NCBI RefSeq assembly: GCF_000321225.1
Contig: NW_004450403.1
Location: 998,752-1,062,751 of the forward strand
DNA from: Odobenus rosmarus divergens
Taxonomy: Eukaryota; Chordata; Mammalia; Carnivora; Odobenidae
Direction: 5' to 3'
DNA: 64,000 nucleotides
Shown here in pieces: positions 21,979 to 33,474 of the stretch. The stretch's first letter is position 1, and each line of letters begins with the position of its first letter. The notes beneath the pieces were generated by a model. That model saw only the letters and a program-made list of their open reading frames with translations, was not told the origin of the DNA and ran no database searches. The translations under genes and the position numbers were made by a program.

Positions 21979-22631
21979 TTCCATTATCACAACATTAGAA
22001 ATCCACCACTATCGTCTCTTAGAGATGAACCACAAAACTGGAGCATATCGTCTCCTGAAGACTAGTTCAAGTGTGCGTATTATTAGAATGACAAGGGGCT
22101 CTTTTTCATAAAAGTCTCCCTTTTTCACCTAGCCCTCTACCTTCTTATTGGTTTGCATTCTAGAACCAAGGGGAAACACTTACAAACTCAAAACATTCCT
22201 ATAGACAGAAATCCCCAGAGGAAAAAAGTACACATTAGAGATAGTATTGATTAGGACAAGGTACTGATTAATGGAAAGAAGTGTAATGAGAAAAATGCTG
22301 GTTTTGCCAATCATCTACTTTGTAAACTTCAAAACCCACTTATGTCTCAGGGTCTCAGTTTCCTCTTAACAAAATCAGAAAGTTGGACCCACGAACTCTG
22401 CATTTTTCCTTCAAGTTCTTAAATATACCGTGCTTATTGTGGTGGCCAACATTTCAGTGGGAAAGATAAGGAGTCACAGAAGAAAAAAAATAGCATGTAT
22501 AAATGCCCAACAAACGTGCTGGCTGAATGAATGAAGAACCTAATATATTTTAAGTTTCCTTTAGTTATAGGCTATGAGGTAATCCAACCCCTCCTATGAA
22601 GAATTCTGTGCATCCCTAACATGCCCTTCCT
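21979..22631. other. Unassigned non-coding DNA
   Basis: No gene recognised. GTCTCAGTTTCCTCTTAAC near 22353 resembles the plus-strand MIR core and may mark a very degraded MIR at about 22300-22400. Confidence 0.45.
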
Positions 22632-22752
22632 TTAATTTTTTTTTAATAATTTTTTATTGTTATGTTAACCACCACACATTACATCATTAGTTCTTGATGC
22701 AGTGTTCCATGATTCATTGTGTGTGCATAACACCCAGTGCTCCACGCGGAAT
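22632..22752 (-). mobile_element. 5'-truncated carnivore L1, 3' end only
   Basis: Read on the minus strand it ends GCACTGGGTGTTATGCAC, CAATGAATCATGGAACACTG, CATCAAGAACTAATGATGTA, a GTGTGGTGGTTAACATAAC block and AATAAAAAATT. This is the terminal 3' UTR of the L1 lineage active in carnivores. Only about 120 bases were inserted. It has no coding capacity. A clear target duplication was not found. Confidence 0.85.
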
Positions 22753-23143
22753 GTTGTTTAATCACTTTTGAAATTTCTTTTTATGTCTTGGTCATAGTTT
22801 TATAAATACCCTCTCTGATAGCAACGTGTCATCCCACTCGGATTTGACTGGGCTGTGAAGAGGATCTATTTAGAATGGGACTATGGATATAAATTACTAT
22901 TTTCTTACTTGACTCCAACTCTTTAATTGCATCCAAATAAGAAATTTAAAAAAAAATTGTTTCCAGTATGGTGGCAGAGTTGAAACAAGTAGGCTACTCC
23001 TTAATGACAGGAACTACATCCACAGCCCCACCTCCCTGAAGATCTCGAGGGTCATCACACCCAGCATAGGGGCTGAAGACATGTTTACCAAGTTGTACTC
23101 AATGTCTCAATTAATATTGATTTATTAAGAAGTTGATCATATT

Positions 23144-23337
23144 GGGGCGCCTGGGTGGCTCCGTTGGTTAAGTGGCTGCCTTCGGCTCAGGTCATGATCC
23201 CAGGGTCCTGAGCTCCCTGCTCAGTGGGGAGTCTGCTTCTCACTCCCCCTCTCCCTCTCCCTGCTGCTCCCCATGCTGTGCTCTCTCTCTGCGTGTCAAA
23301 TAGACAAATAAAATCTTAAAAAGAAAAGAAAAGAAAA
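23144..23337 (+). repeat. Can-SINE with internal deletion of the B box
   Basis: Starts GGGGCGCCTGGGTGGCTCCG. GATCCCAGGGTCCTG is followed directly by AGCTCCCTGCTCAG, so the usual GGATCGAGCCCC...CATCGGG segment (about 21 bases, including the pol III B box) is absent. The A box, CT block and AATAAAATCTT tail remain, followed by an (AAAAG) run. A perfect 17 bp duplication AAGAAGTTGATCATATT lies at 23127-23143 and 23338-23354. Confidence 0.96.
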
Positions 23338-23354
23338 AAGAAGTTGATCATATT

Positions 23355-24864
23355 AAGAAAAGCAATTGATATACAGATTGTAACAACATTTCCTTAACTA
23401 AAAGTTACGAACACTTCGACAATCACAAGTGAAAGCATTCACACAGAGAAAATGTCAACCTAGAGTTCTCTGGAATATAGGATCATTATAATTAGAAGAT
23501 TATTTTTAACATCTATTAGAATCTCATATACTGAGGATTTAAGGATGCATCTGAAGTTTCTGCAGATGATTTTATGAACTATATGATAAGGGGAAAGTGT
23601 CAGGGAGAGGATCTGAGTCCAGAATCAGCAGATTTTGTATCTTACTGCCATTTACGTACCTTATTAATATGTAAGCAGTGAATGGCAACTTTGTACATTT
23701 GATCAACATCATCAAGTACATGAGACTACTTGAAATATAGCAATGTGCATAGTCAATAAAATTTAAAATAATGTTTTCTGCATAAAAAGGTGAAATAGTT
23801 ATTCGGGTAAAATTAAAATAAAAAGCAAAAAATAATGCCCCCTCCCCATAAAAGAAAGAAAACCGCACACATTAAATCTCCAGCATTCACGCAATAGAGT
23901 CCCAGGGGAGTAGCAAACGCAGTAAAGCAAAGGCATTAAAATCCCAACATCAAAAACAAAAACTCTTGTCTAAGATAGAGAGCCCTTTGAGAAGGCTGTT
24001 TGTGTGCTTGTGTTTGTTAGGAGGAGAAAAAGGCTCTGGAAACACCACATTTCCCTCCCGTCCAAAAGCAATCACAGCATGAGGCTCCTGAGCGGGATAC
24101 ACATTACAAGCCTCTAACGATTATTTTTGAAAAATTCACTTTACACATTCTCCCAGTCCTCGCGCTGGGCTGAAAAGCTGCCCCCTTGGCCAGCCAGCGA
24201 CAGGTATGGGACTGCCCTCCCGAAACCCCCAGGCGGAGAGCAGGCTGTTCAGCTCCTCACCACACCTCGCCCCGGGACCGTGGCACCAGGCTTTGTGCTG
24301 ACAAACCTCCTTCTGGGTGGGCCCGGTGCCCGCCAAATCCTGGCGTGGATTCCCAAGTGGTGGGATTGGAGTCCGTTCAGAAAGTTAGTTTCAGAAACTT
24401 TACCTAGTATTTCCAAGCACTGACCCAAAAGGCCACCCGATCATTTTGTAGGTAGCCCGAGTTATAGAAAGACATGCTAACCTCACACAAGAAACAGAGT
24501 TCATCGAATTCATGTGACTTAATTGTGGGAAGGACAACACTGGAGGGGTGCATGAAAGAGAGGGTCCTGGAGTGTTTTTTTTAGTTGAAACAAAAATAAA
24601 GCAGTAAATGAATAAATAAATACCACCGAGATCCCCTTGTCTTCAAAATATTTTAAAGAAGATAGTACTTACATAGTTTCATAGAAATCACATCAGGGAT
24701 TTTAAAGATAAGGAGAGTTAGATATTGCTCCCCAAATGTGAGAAAACTTGCATGGGATTCAAACTTCCAAATCTTGTTGTACCAAAAAGAATTATTATAT
24801 TTTAGCAGAAGGATAAGTGTGAGTAAAAAAAAAAAGGCTAGAAAATTTCTCATTTAGTAATTTA
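23355..24864. other. Unassigned non-coding DNA
   Basis: No gene or named repeat. Overlapping frames at 24127-24423 (98 codons plus strand, 66 minus strand, 73 plus strand) lie in a GC-richer island with no recognisable product. Confidence 0.5.
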
Positions 24865-24970
24865 AAAAATATATATTTTATTATATTTATATTTTATATA
24901 TATATACCTTCTTTGAAGGTATAATTTATATTTTATATACAGATATATATATTTTATATTTTATATATAC
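24865..24970. repeat. AT-rich low-complexity tract
   Basis: TATATATTTTATTATATTTA-type sequence. It contains a small hairpin, TATACCTTC-TTT-GAAGGTATA, near 24902-24922. Confidence 0.85.
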
Positions 24971-25503
24971 ATAATCACCGCAAGATTCCTAACTTTTTAC
25001 GGCAATACTCTTTCTTCAGTTATCTGTTCTGAAAATACTTTTTTAAAAAATACTTGGCTCATCCTATTAAAATAATAGAATATCATTTTGTCTCAAGCTC
25101 TGTTAAGATTAAGTGCAAGAGCCACATATCTTAAATCAGTAAAAATTAAAAGCAAATGTCCTCAGAAATCACTAACTTCAGAGTATAATGGGGATTGAAA
25201 TTGCAACACTCATTACCTTCTAGAACTCCTATCTGGAAAGAATCTGACTTCCGAAGTGACACAAGAAAGTTTCGTGTCATAGGCAGGTTCTTAAGGAATT
25301 GGAGGAACACCTTTGGAGGTGAGCACGGGAGGCTCTAACAGGTGACCAGGTGTTTCTTAGCACTGAGCTGCATACCGCCTCTGCTCGAGGTTGTGCATGC
25401 GCCGGAAAGACACGAGATGGGGGTAGGTTCCCCACATCATACACCTCCAAATATCAGGGACAGAAATACACCCTGAGAAACACGCTGAATCAGAGATCAG
25501 AGT
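24971..25503. other. Unassigned non-coding DNA
   Basis: No feature recognised. Confidence 0.5.
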
Positions 25504-25530
25504 TTTGTTTGTTTGTTTGTTTGTTTTTTA
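25504..25530. repeat. (GTTT)n short tandem repeat
   Basis: Five consecutive GTTT units preceded by GTTTT and followed by a T run. Confidence 0.93.
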
Positions 25531-25609
25531 ACAATACGTGATGTCTCCTTATTCCTTGTTCCTCCCAGGAGCCCTGCAGAACAGGCCAGGGAAGGATTTC
25601 TTGAAGGCC

Positions 25610-25730
25610 ACCCGACAGATGAGGAAGGTGAGGAACAGGCATGGTCTGTCCAAGGTCACAGAATAAATTCCGCTAAACTTGGAATCCAGACTGTTGGCCA
25701 CAGTTAGATGTTCTTTCCACACCACGACCG
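25610..25730 (-). repeat. MIR SINE relic
   Basis: GACAGATGAGGAAGGTGAGG, GTCTGTCCAAGGTCACAGAA, AACTTGGAATCCAGACTG and TTAGATGTTCTTTCCACACC follow the reversed MIR layout. Moderately diverged. Confidence 0.55.
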
Positions 25731-25834
25731 CCTTCAAGAAATCAAAGTAAAACTAACTTCTGAAGGCAAGGTGGCCCTTTCGTCTGCAAGGGGGTCCTTG
25801 CCTGAGCCCTAGAAGAGAGCACGCTCACCCGCCC

Positions 25835-26100
25835 CTACGGTCTCGGGGCTGTCCCAGCTCCGGGACAGGTTACCTCCGGGTGACGCACCCTGCAGAAAGC
25901 AAGACCCTCGGATAGCTTCCAGCTCAGCGTGGAAGAAAAACACGCTATTCCTCTTCTGCCACGGTGTCTCTCCCATCGGGCTCCCCCACAACATCGGTGG
26001 GGCTCCCACTCCGCTCCCCGCGCCCCCGGTCCTGTGCGGTCCGTGTGGGTGCACGTGCGCGTGCACGCGTGTGTGGGTGGCGGCGTGTGTGCACACATGG
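25835..26100. promoter_or_regulatory. CpG-rich patch ending in alternating GT/CG sequence
   Basis: GC-rich with repeated CpG (CTACGGTCTCGGGG, TCCGGGTGACGC, CCCCGCGCCCCCGG), then GTGCACGTGCGCGTGCACGC at 26049-26068, an alternating purine-pyrimidine stretch that can form a hairpin and holds a CACGTG E-box. Several overlapping minus-strand frames (95, 121 and 108 codons) result from low stop density and resemble no known protein. Confidence 0.35.
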
Positions 26101-26379
26101 GCTGGTGACCTCCTGCATTGCGGCCACCAGGCCCTTCCTTCCCCTCATGGGGAATTCTGACTCCAACAGGAAGCCTACCCCTGCCAGGCCGCCCTGACAA
26201 CGCTTTCTAATTTTACTCCAACGTTGTTTTACCACCAGACTGTGAGCCATTTCAACTTCCAGAATAAACAATGGTCCTCATGCCCCATAATGAAAGGTGG
26301 GAGCAGTCAAAATGTGGGTGACAGCGTCAGAGTAACAGGTTAAGATGCAAAGGTCTCAAATTTAGATGTGCGTGTGCAC

Positions 26380-26670
26380 GTGTGTGCAATGTTCATGTAT
26401 ATGATATATAAACTGTGCATAATAAAATGTATCATGTTATTATTAAAATATAATAATAAATAATGTATGAATATGTTATTTTAATACAGATAATATATAA
26501 ATATGTGTAATATATAATATAAATCCATAATATGTATTGTGTATAGTTGCATATAATATAGAATTATAGTTATATAATATACTATACTATGCATGTTACA
26601 GGTACAGACATTTTATATATGTGTGTGTGTATATAATTCATATATACAAATACATATACATACATCATTT
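26380..26670. repeat. AT-rich and (TA/TG)n low-complexity region
   Basis: Long runs of ATAATATATAAAT-like sequence with a TATATATGTGTGTGTGTATA core at about 26613-26634. Confidence 0.85.
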
Positions 26671-27054
26671 GAAATTTTAACTGAGATCTTCTGTCTTTTA
26701 CCTTGTTACTCTGGTAACACCCTGACAATTATAAATTGTAAATACAGTAACATTCTGCATAATATGAGATGTCAGTTGCACAGGGGAAGGGTCCCATCTC
26801 TGTGATTTCTACAGCTCCCTGGGTTATCAACAGATGCTGCTTTGTCATTCTTGGCCATTTTCGGTGGGGTGAATTGAAAGTAACTGAACTATGAGAAATT
26901 GCCTTGTTTAAAAAAAAAAATCATGTATTAGGTACACCGGAGAAGAAATCAATCTGCTTAAGGGGATGTACACAATTTAGGAATACCTGCCCCTCTGCTC
27001 TGTATCTGTGTGTGGTACATTCTATTCATCAGGTTTAGTTGATTTGATGATCTA
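26671..27054. other. Unassigned non-coding DNA
   Basis: No feature recognised apart from an A9-10 run near 26910. Confidence 0.5.
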
Positions 27055-27225
27055 TTCCATCATTCCTTCAGCATTTGCTTAGTGAACACCTACTATGTCT
27101 CATCAATTTTGCTGCTTACTGGAGATACCAGGCTGGCCTTTAGCACCTGCCTCCAGCAGCTCATGGTCCAGAAGCAAGGCAGGAAAACAGATCATTATAA
27201 CACAATGAGAAAGTGCTAAAATAGC
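27055..27225 (-). repeat. L2 LINE 3' relic
   Basis: The plus strand reads as reversed L2: CCATCATTCCTTCAGCATTT, GTGAACACCTACTATGTCTC, GGAGATACCAGGCTGGCC and GCAGCTCATGGTCCAGAAGC. Confidence 0.65.
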
Positions 27226-27494
27226 TCCACCAATGAAATATTATATTACATTACGAATCAGTCATATTGGTTATTAAATATATTTAAGTATAAATGTACT
27301 TAAGAGTCAGCAATCCTGAGTTAAAATAATCTGTGTTTCACATGTGTCCTGCAAAGAGTCTCTTCCCATGCACCCAGTTACTAACATACCTGCCTTACAT
27401 GTAATATTGAACTGTGACTTTGTTGAACAACATGGTTTCAACACAATCTCCTGAGAGCTGATTAAAGTCCACGCAACCCACCAGATCAGTTGCT
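27226..27494. other. Unassigned AT-rich non-coding DNA
   Basis: No feature recognised between two L2 relics of the same orientation. It may be more decayed L2-derived or unrelated sequence. Confidence 0.45.
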
Positions 27495-27640
27495 AAGTGG
27501 TGAGAAACAGAGATATGGCCCAGTCTCTCGTGGAATCTAGAGTGGGAAGACACAACAAATTGTGAATAGACAACTGTAATAAGTATTCTAAATGCTATCA
27601 GGGCAGAATCCTGGGCAAGTGGAGAGAAAAGAAGGTCTAC
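27495..27640 (-). repeat. L2 LINE 3' relic
   Basis: GTGAGAAACAGAGATATGGC, CCAGTCTCTCGTGGAATCTA, GAGTGGGAAGACACAAC and ATTGTGAATAGACAACTG correspond to the reversed L2 block AGAGATGAATAAG...CCTCGAGGAGCTCACAGTCTA. Very diverged. Confidence 0.5.
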
Positions 27641-28640
27641 TTGGCAGACACTTACAACTGTCTCCGTTTTTCTTCTTGATATTTTTGCTTTTCGTAGAAT
27701 GAACTCCTTGTTTCCACTGGCAGGTGGCTGTCCAGCTCCCGACTACATTTCTAAGTCTCCCTGAAGGTAGGTGCAGTCAAGCAGCGGTGTTTTGGTCCTT
27801 GGGTGGAGACGCGAGAGGCATGTGTACAGTTTGCATCTCATCACCTTAAAGATGGTTTCCTTGAACTGTCACCCCCGTTCCCACAGGAGGAGCAACGCAG
27901 GAGCACCACCACAGCCCGCTCTGCTCTTGGGATGTTGCGCTACAGCTTGACGTTAAGCTGCTGTATCTTTGGATCTCTTTGTTACTGTAGCTTAGCCAGT
28001 CTCCTGACAAACACAAAGGATGCTTCTGGAACAATCAGGAAACTGACATAAGTGGTATTGATTTACTATTGGAAAGTGGGCAGCCCGGGAATAGGGAGGT
28101 GCCCTGTGATGTGGTCGCAAAATATTTACCAAATATCAAAATACTCAATTTATCCAATATCAAAAAAAATTATCAAAGCTTCATCTGGAATAACTCGAAA
28201 GACGGAGAAGTTTGCTCTTAGAGAAGGCTGGCAAAACTCAGAGCACTAGTAGGTATTGGCTATTCCTTACCGCTTTGCGTAACGTAATGAAAGAGAGAGA
28301 TGTGTTTGGGTTAAAATCGGGCAATGTTCAAGCAGAAATGAAAGGAATTAGAGCTCTCTTCACTGAGATTTCTTTGCCTGTGGCCAGCAGCCTAAATTGA
28401 TTGAGAGTTCAGAAACCGGGGTTCCCAGACAGTGTAAAAACAACACATTTACAATTGTCTAACACCAATTATGTCTTAGATGCTGTTCGAGGCTGTGTAG
28501 ATAGACATTTAACCTTACAATTAATCTTCTTTTCCATTTCCTCCACCTTGATAATCAGGATAGTGATGTTTTATTACAGAATTATTATTAAGTTTAATAA
28601 CATGCAAAACCCTGCACAGTCCCTGGAGTAGTAGAATCTC
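27641..28640. other. Unassigned non-coding DNA
   Basis: No gene or named repeat. Frames of 60-82 codons on both strands have no recognisable content. Two AATATCAAAA direct repeats occur near 28132-28168. Confidence 0.5.
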
Positions 28641-28657
28641 AAAAAAAAAAAAAAAAA
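28641..28657. repeat. A17 homopolymer
   Basis: Seventeen consecutive A, directly preceded by GTAGAATCTC. No SINE or retrocopy body was recognised upstream that would make it a retrotransposition tail. Confidence 0.95.
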
Positions 28658-29106
28658 GTTAGTTTCCTTTGTCCCCTGGCTTGGACTCCAGGCTGTGCTT
28701 GCTTTGGTCACTTTCAACATACATGAGTCCCGACCCCAAAACCAGATGTCATAGCTGAGTTCCTACTTCTGCTTCTAGAGATTTAACTCAAACCCCAGAC
28801 CTCTGTGCGTTAACGGCATGGCATGCACGTACGCTTCTCTGTGACACCCTCACATCCCTGTCCTTGGGATGGACCAATATTCTACTACTGTTTTCAACCC
28901 CCAGCTCTTGTGATCCTTCCCATGTGGCCAACTTCTCTGCATTAAGTGTGTGACTGTGCTGGAGCGACTTTGATCATTTATGGGAAGAAACACCTGTATC
29001 TCCCTTTAGGATCTGCCTGATTTTAGTGTCCTGGACTCCTTTGGCCGGGCTGACTCCATTTCTGCAGAGTGCCTTTCTGAGACATGGGCCCCAGCTCATT
29101 ATAAGG
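28658..29106. other. Unassigned non-coding DNA
   Basis: No feature recognised. Confidence 0.5.
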
Positions 29107-29142
29107 GTTTTTTTTTTTTTTCTTTTTTTAATTTTTTTTTTC
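29107..29142. repeat. T-rich low-complexity tract
   Basis: A T14 block and two shorter T blocks separated by C and AA, together about 35 bases. Confidence 0.9.
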
Positions 29143-29754
29143 TGCGTAAAGGATATTGGGTCAGGTCCATCTGGTAACATTGCATATTCAAGGTTCTGTG
29201 TTATTTGGATGAAAAATGAAACAGAATAAATTCATTCCCTGCCTAAAAACATCTGGTCCCTCTTAATAAAAACCTACCACTTGGCTGTCTGGAAACAAGT
29301 CTATTTGTATCCAACATATATTCTGAGAGTTCTTTTAATTTTTTTTTCCTCTCCAGCTGCAAAGCCACATGAGAAGTAAACATGCTCTTTCATGTAATTC
29401 TCCATTAAAAACGATCTGAAACTATTTCCCAGCTTGTCTGAATAGATTCTGAATGTTCAGGGGACATTTCACAGACTTGTACCAAAACCCGATAGTACAT
29501 GAAATTTGTGAGCGCTCTCCAAATACTGCCTTTGACAAGTGTCAAGGAGAGCACAAATCGTACAGACTGAGACCTTGAATTGTCATTACACTTTCCCTGT
29601 TTACTGCCTGGTTCCCTCAGTGTCTAAGTTGAATCTTCTTAGGTAAAAGATTCTTACCATGCCTTGCATGTGACATTTCCAGCATTTGGTGATGGATACA
29701 AGTTAACACAGAGGACTTTCAATGCTACTTTTTTAATATTTTTAGTAAATGCTA
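29143..29754. other. Unassigned non-coding DNA
   Basis: No feature recognised apart from short T runs. Confidence 0.5.
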
Positions 29755-29880
29755 CAGTTTTCAAAGCACTTTTGGATACCTCATCTCATTTGACACCCTT
29801 GACGAACTCCTGAGGTAGGTGGCGGGCAGGTATTATCATTTCGGCTCTGAAGAAGAGAAGAGTACAGGGACAAAGGTGGA
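29755..29880 (-). repeat. MIR SINE relic
   Basis: TTTTCAAAGCACTTTTGGAT, CCTCATCTCATTTGACACCC, CTCCTGAGGTAGGTGGCG and GGTATTATCATTTCGG match the reversed MIR 3' region (TTATCTCATTTAATCCTCAC, then TGAGGTAGGTATTATTAT). Confidence 0.65.
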
Positions 29881-30227
29881 GCGCCTGTGACTTCTAGCTG
29901 AGGTGGTGCAGGGGTTCACCTCCTGACCAACTGCTCTGCTCGAGGCACACTGAGAGGTGAAATATTAGCAGAGAGTAATAGCAAGGCGAGCTTATTCTAA
30001 AACATGGCGTTGCATTTTTGTGAGCCAGATTTAACATTCCAAAAGACAAATGGGGCTGGAGCTTGACATCCATGAGGTTTGGAAAAGGAGAAGCCCCCAA
30101 GGTGTAAAAGGAAATAGAACATTTCCTAGCAGTCTTGTCCTTTAATGCCAGATAAAGTATTTCCTTATCTTAAAGGGGGCCTGAAAACCAAAAACAGTTG
30201 TCAATTTCACCTTCCCCAATGGCTTTT

Positions 30228-30415
30228 TTTTTTAAGATTTATTTATTTATTTTAGGTAGAGAGAGAGCAAGAATGTGAGAGTGGGGGACAGGAAGAGCAT
30301 CTCAAGCAGATTCCCCGCTTAGTGGAGCCGATGCCGGGCTGGAACTCACGACCCTGAGATCAGGAGCTGAAATCAGGTGTCGGGCGCTTAACCAACTGAG
30401 CCACCTAGGCAAGGC
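30228..30415 (-). repeat. Can-SINE, older copy
   Basis: Opens TTTTTTAAGATTTATTTATT and ends CTGAGCCACCTAGGCAAGGC. The head is diverged and the likely target duplication is degraded (ACCTTCCCCAATGGCTTTT near 30209 against ACCACCCCTGTGGCTTTTT near 30416). Age is greater than for the copies with perfect duplications. Confidence 0.92.
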
Positions 30416-30434
30416 ACCACCCCTGTGGCTTTTT

Positions 30435-30988
30435 AAAACTGTGTCTAGAGAATGAGAAGACACAGGACAACCTTTTGACAAGGAGCTGATCCAGGATTCC
30501 CACCGGCTCATTATAACTGGATCAGTGACCTCCCCAAACAGCACTCTGAGACCAAGCCTCCAAATGACAATTCTAAGGTACGATTCTGCTCTAGCTGGCA
30601 CAGAGAGCAGGTGGAAGCAATGCCAGCTCTGGAGACGGGGAAGGACAGTCACAAAGGGACAGAGAAAGAGAGAAGAATTAAAATATACTCTAAATGACTA
30701 CAAACCAAGTTATCCAAACAAATTAACAATAATTTAATATTGAGAAAGACTAAGGAAACTATCAGAAGAGGACTTCTCTCTAGATGGAGTTAATTCTGCA
30801 GAAGAACTATGACCTTAAGGTAAATAAGGGCGGGATATTCAAAGGATAGGAACTCAACTTTTGATAGAAAGACAAAGATACTCTAAACAAAACAGGTCTA
30901 GATTGGACCGGTGACTACATAAAAGAGCCAGTTACAAATTTGAAGGAAGGAAATGTAGACATTTTTTTTTTTTTTTTAGCGTGGTAGA
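30435..30988. other. Unassigned DNA, possibly L1-derived in part
   Basis: From about 30660 the sequence becomes A-rich and resembles old LINE-1 ORF1-like sequence in composition and orientation, which would continue past the MLT1 insertion. I cannot align it convincingly by eye. A T17 run lies at 30962-30978. Confidence 0.35.
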
Positions 30989-31562
30989 TGGAGTATCAGT
31001 TTTTCACTGCTGCATAACAAATTCCTGCAAACTTAGATGCTTAAAGTAACACCTCTTTATTTATATGTTAGAGGCTGAGTGGACTCTCCTGGTTATCTAC
31101 CCAGGCTATCACAAGGAGAAATCAATGATGTGCCTGGGAAAGACCCCATTTCCAATTCATTGAGGTGTTGGCAGAATCCAGGTCCTCGTCACCAGCAGTC
31201 TGAGGTCCAACTGCCTTGAGGTTGACTTGTTGGTTGACAGGGGCGACTCTGTCCTGGTCTCAGCCGCCCACATCCCTTCCTACATGGTAGCCTCCATCTT
31301 GTCAGCCAGTGACGGCGCACCAACTTCCTCTGTGGGCCGAATCTCTCAGACTTCTTCTGCTAATAACCAGAGGAAACCCTCTGCTTTTAAAGGGTAGAAG
31401 TGATTAGATTATGCACATTCAGATATTCTCCCCTTAGCCATATAACTCATAATTTACAGTCAAGGTGAGTTATGCCATTACATTCACAGGCTCAACCTAC
31501 TTTAACTCAGTGTGGGGAGGATTTCACACATGTGGGCCACTCTTAGAATTCTGCCTACCACA
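30989..31562 (-). repeat. MLT1-type LTR (ERVL-MaLR)
   Basis: Read on the plus strand: TGGAGTATCAGTTTTTCACT, GCTGCATAACAAATTCCTGC, AAACTTAGATGCTTAAAGTA, ACATGGTAGCCTCCATCTTG, and the end AGAATTCTGCCTACCACA. These are the reverse complements of the MLT1 LTR 3' end (...TTTGTTACAGCAG...) and 5' end (TGTGGTAGGCAGAAT). No internal viral region accompanies it, so it is a solo LTR. The subfamily is not assigned, and the 5 bp target duplication is not clear. Confidence 0.8.
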
Positions 31563-31599
31563 CATGGGGCATCACTAAGCCTGGAGAGCTGAAGAGAAT

Positions 31600-33245
31600 T
31601 CATGAAATGGAAGGGAAGACTAACTCTTTCGAGAAAGCCACACAGCGAAACACATAGTTTATTGTTCCTTTAATGAATACTGTTGTGGGAAATGGAAGAA
31701 TAGGTTTCCTTCCAACCTATTTCTCCAATGACTGAAGAATGTCTCCAACATTCCTTTAATAAGAATCCCAGAAGATAATGAAGGGGGTACTGGAGAGAGA
31801 ATGAGAAATAATTACTAATTTGTTAAAGGATTCAAGACAGATATAATTTTTATTTAGAAAGTGCACCCAGATACAATAAATAAAAATAAATTACCTCCAA
31901 AGAACTACAATTAGACTAATAACATACTTCTCCCTAGGAGTAATGGGTGCCAGTAAGTATGAAACAGAGCAGTGTCCTCATCACCAGAAGACCTGTCAGC
32001 CCGGAGCTGTGTGCATGGGCTGCAAGACGAAGGGCATCTGGAAATGACTAATGAAGGTGAAAGCCAAGCAACCAAGAAAGGAATACAAATAACACAGGGC
32101 AGGGGGGACCATCATGAAAGAGTTGCTGCTGAGGAACCATGAAGCTATTTAAACATAGAACCCAAACTATGTGTGTTAATATCACAGACACTCTGACATT
32201 ATAAACTTTGAACACTTAAAAGTAATACAACTAATAGAAATCGTAAGGAAGGGAGCTACACATAAAATAAGATTTTTTAACTATTTTAACTTTCCATTAA
32301 TGTCTAAAATTCAAGCATGGAGTTAAAAAAAATTAGGCGCAAAATAAAGGTATTTTCGAACATGTACTAATGTCGGGAGTTTACCTCTCTATTGCCCATG
32401 CCCTGACTCACACCCCCACCAAAGAAACTAGTGCAGAGTATAAGTTAATGTGTGGGAGGGCCAGCAAGTAAGAAGGTGTGGTTTAAAGAACAATCGAGAA
32501 CACACAAATTGAATATGCTTGTACTCATTCATTGTTCACAGAAAACAATTTCTTACTATAAAAGACGGAAAATAAACCTCTAAGCAACAATAATATGGTT
32601 GGAAGGAATATTCAATGAGTAGTTAGAGCGAGGTCAGGAGGAAGGTGGAAATACCAAATAACCATAATCATAAGCAAAACAATATAGTTACGTCTATCAA
32701 TAATATACAGGTCCCTCTAAAAGAACAGAAGTAAAACCTTCAGGGGGAAAAAGGTACTACAGAAAACTATCAATCCAGAAGAAGGCATTGAAAAAGAAAA
32801 GGGTAAAAATAGAAAAATACCTAAGACAGTAGAAATAATTCCAAATATATCAATCAATAATAACAATAAATGTAACCATCTTAAATGAAGCTATTAGAAA
32901 ACTATCAAATGGCTTTGTAAACATCTAGCTTAAGATAAAATTACAACATGCAAAACACTGAATAAGTTATGCCCTATAAATATTAAGCAAATGTAAACTG
33001 GTATAAAATAATAATATCAGGAAAATTAGAATAAAAATGAGTCTTACACAATACTAAAATGCACATTTCACTACCAAGGAGATGTAAAATCATAATTTTT
33101 ACACCCCTGACCATCTAATGTCAAAATATATGAAGTCAAAAAAATGACACAATTGTAAGGAAGTCAATTATAGTCATAGTACAAGATTTTAACGTATCTA
33201 CATTTGAAACTATAAAGCAGGCTAGCCAACAAAAATTTGTCAGAC
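31600..33245 (+). mobile_element. Ancient L1 (L1M/HAL1-like) relic
   Basis: Degraded LINE-1 sequence in sense orientation. From 31731, TCTCCAACATTCCTTTAATA, AGAATCCCAGAAGA and GAGAGAGAATGAGAAATAAT are the landmark near the ORF1 3' end. GCAAAATAAAGGTATTTTC near 32338 follows. From about 32840 the ATAAATGTAACCATCTTAAA block and, near 33160, a CAATTATAGTCATAGTACAA block match the ORF2 endonuclease region. Many stops and indels are present, so nothing is translatable. Boundaries are approximate. Confidence 0.7.
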
Positions 33246-33278
33246 CTGAATATTTCACTCATGTGATTCTTCCTTCCT

Positions 33279-33474
33279 TTTTTTTGTTTTTTAAGATTTT
33301 ATTTATTTATTTTTGAGAGAGAAACAGAGAGAGCATGAGTGGGAGGGAGGGTCAGAGGGAGAAGCAGACTCCCCACTGAGCTGGGACCCCGATGCGGGAC
33401 TCCATCCCCGGGCCCTGGGATCATGACCTGAGCCAAAGGCAGATGCTTAACCGACTGAGCCACCCAGGCGCCCC
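33279..33474 (-). repeat. Can-SINE
   Basis: Opens with TTTTTTAAGATTTTATTTAT and ends CTGAGCCACCCAGGCGCCCC. The promoter boxes are intact in outline (GACTCCATCCCCGGG replaces the usual B-box complement, a departure). No clear target duplication was found. Confidence 0.95.
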
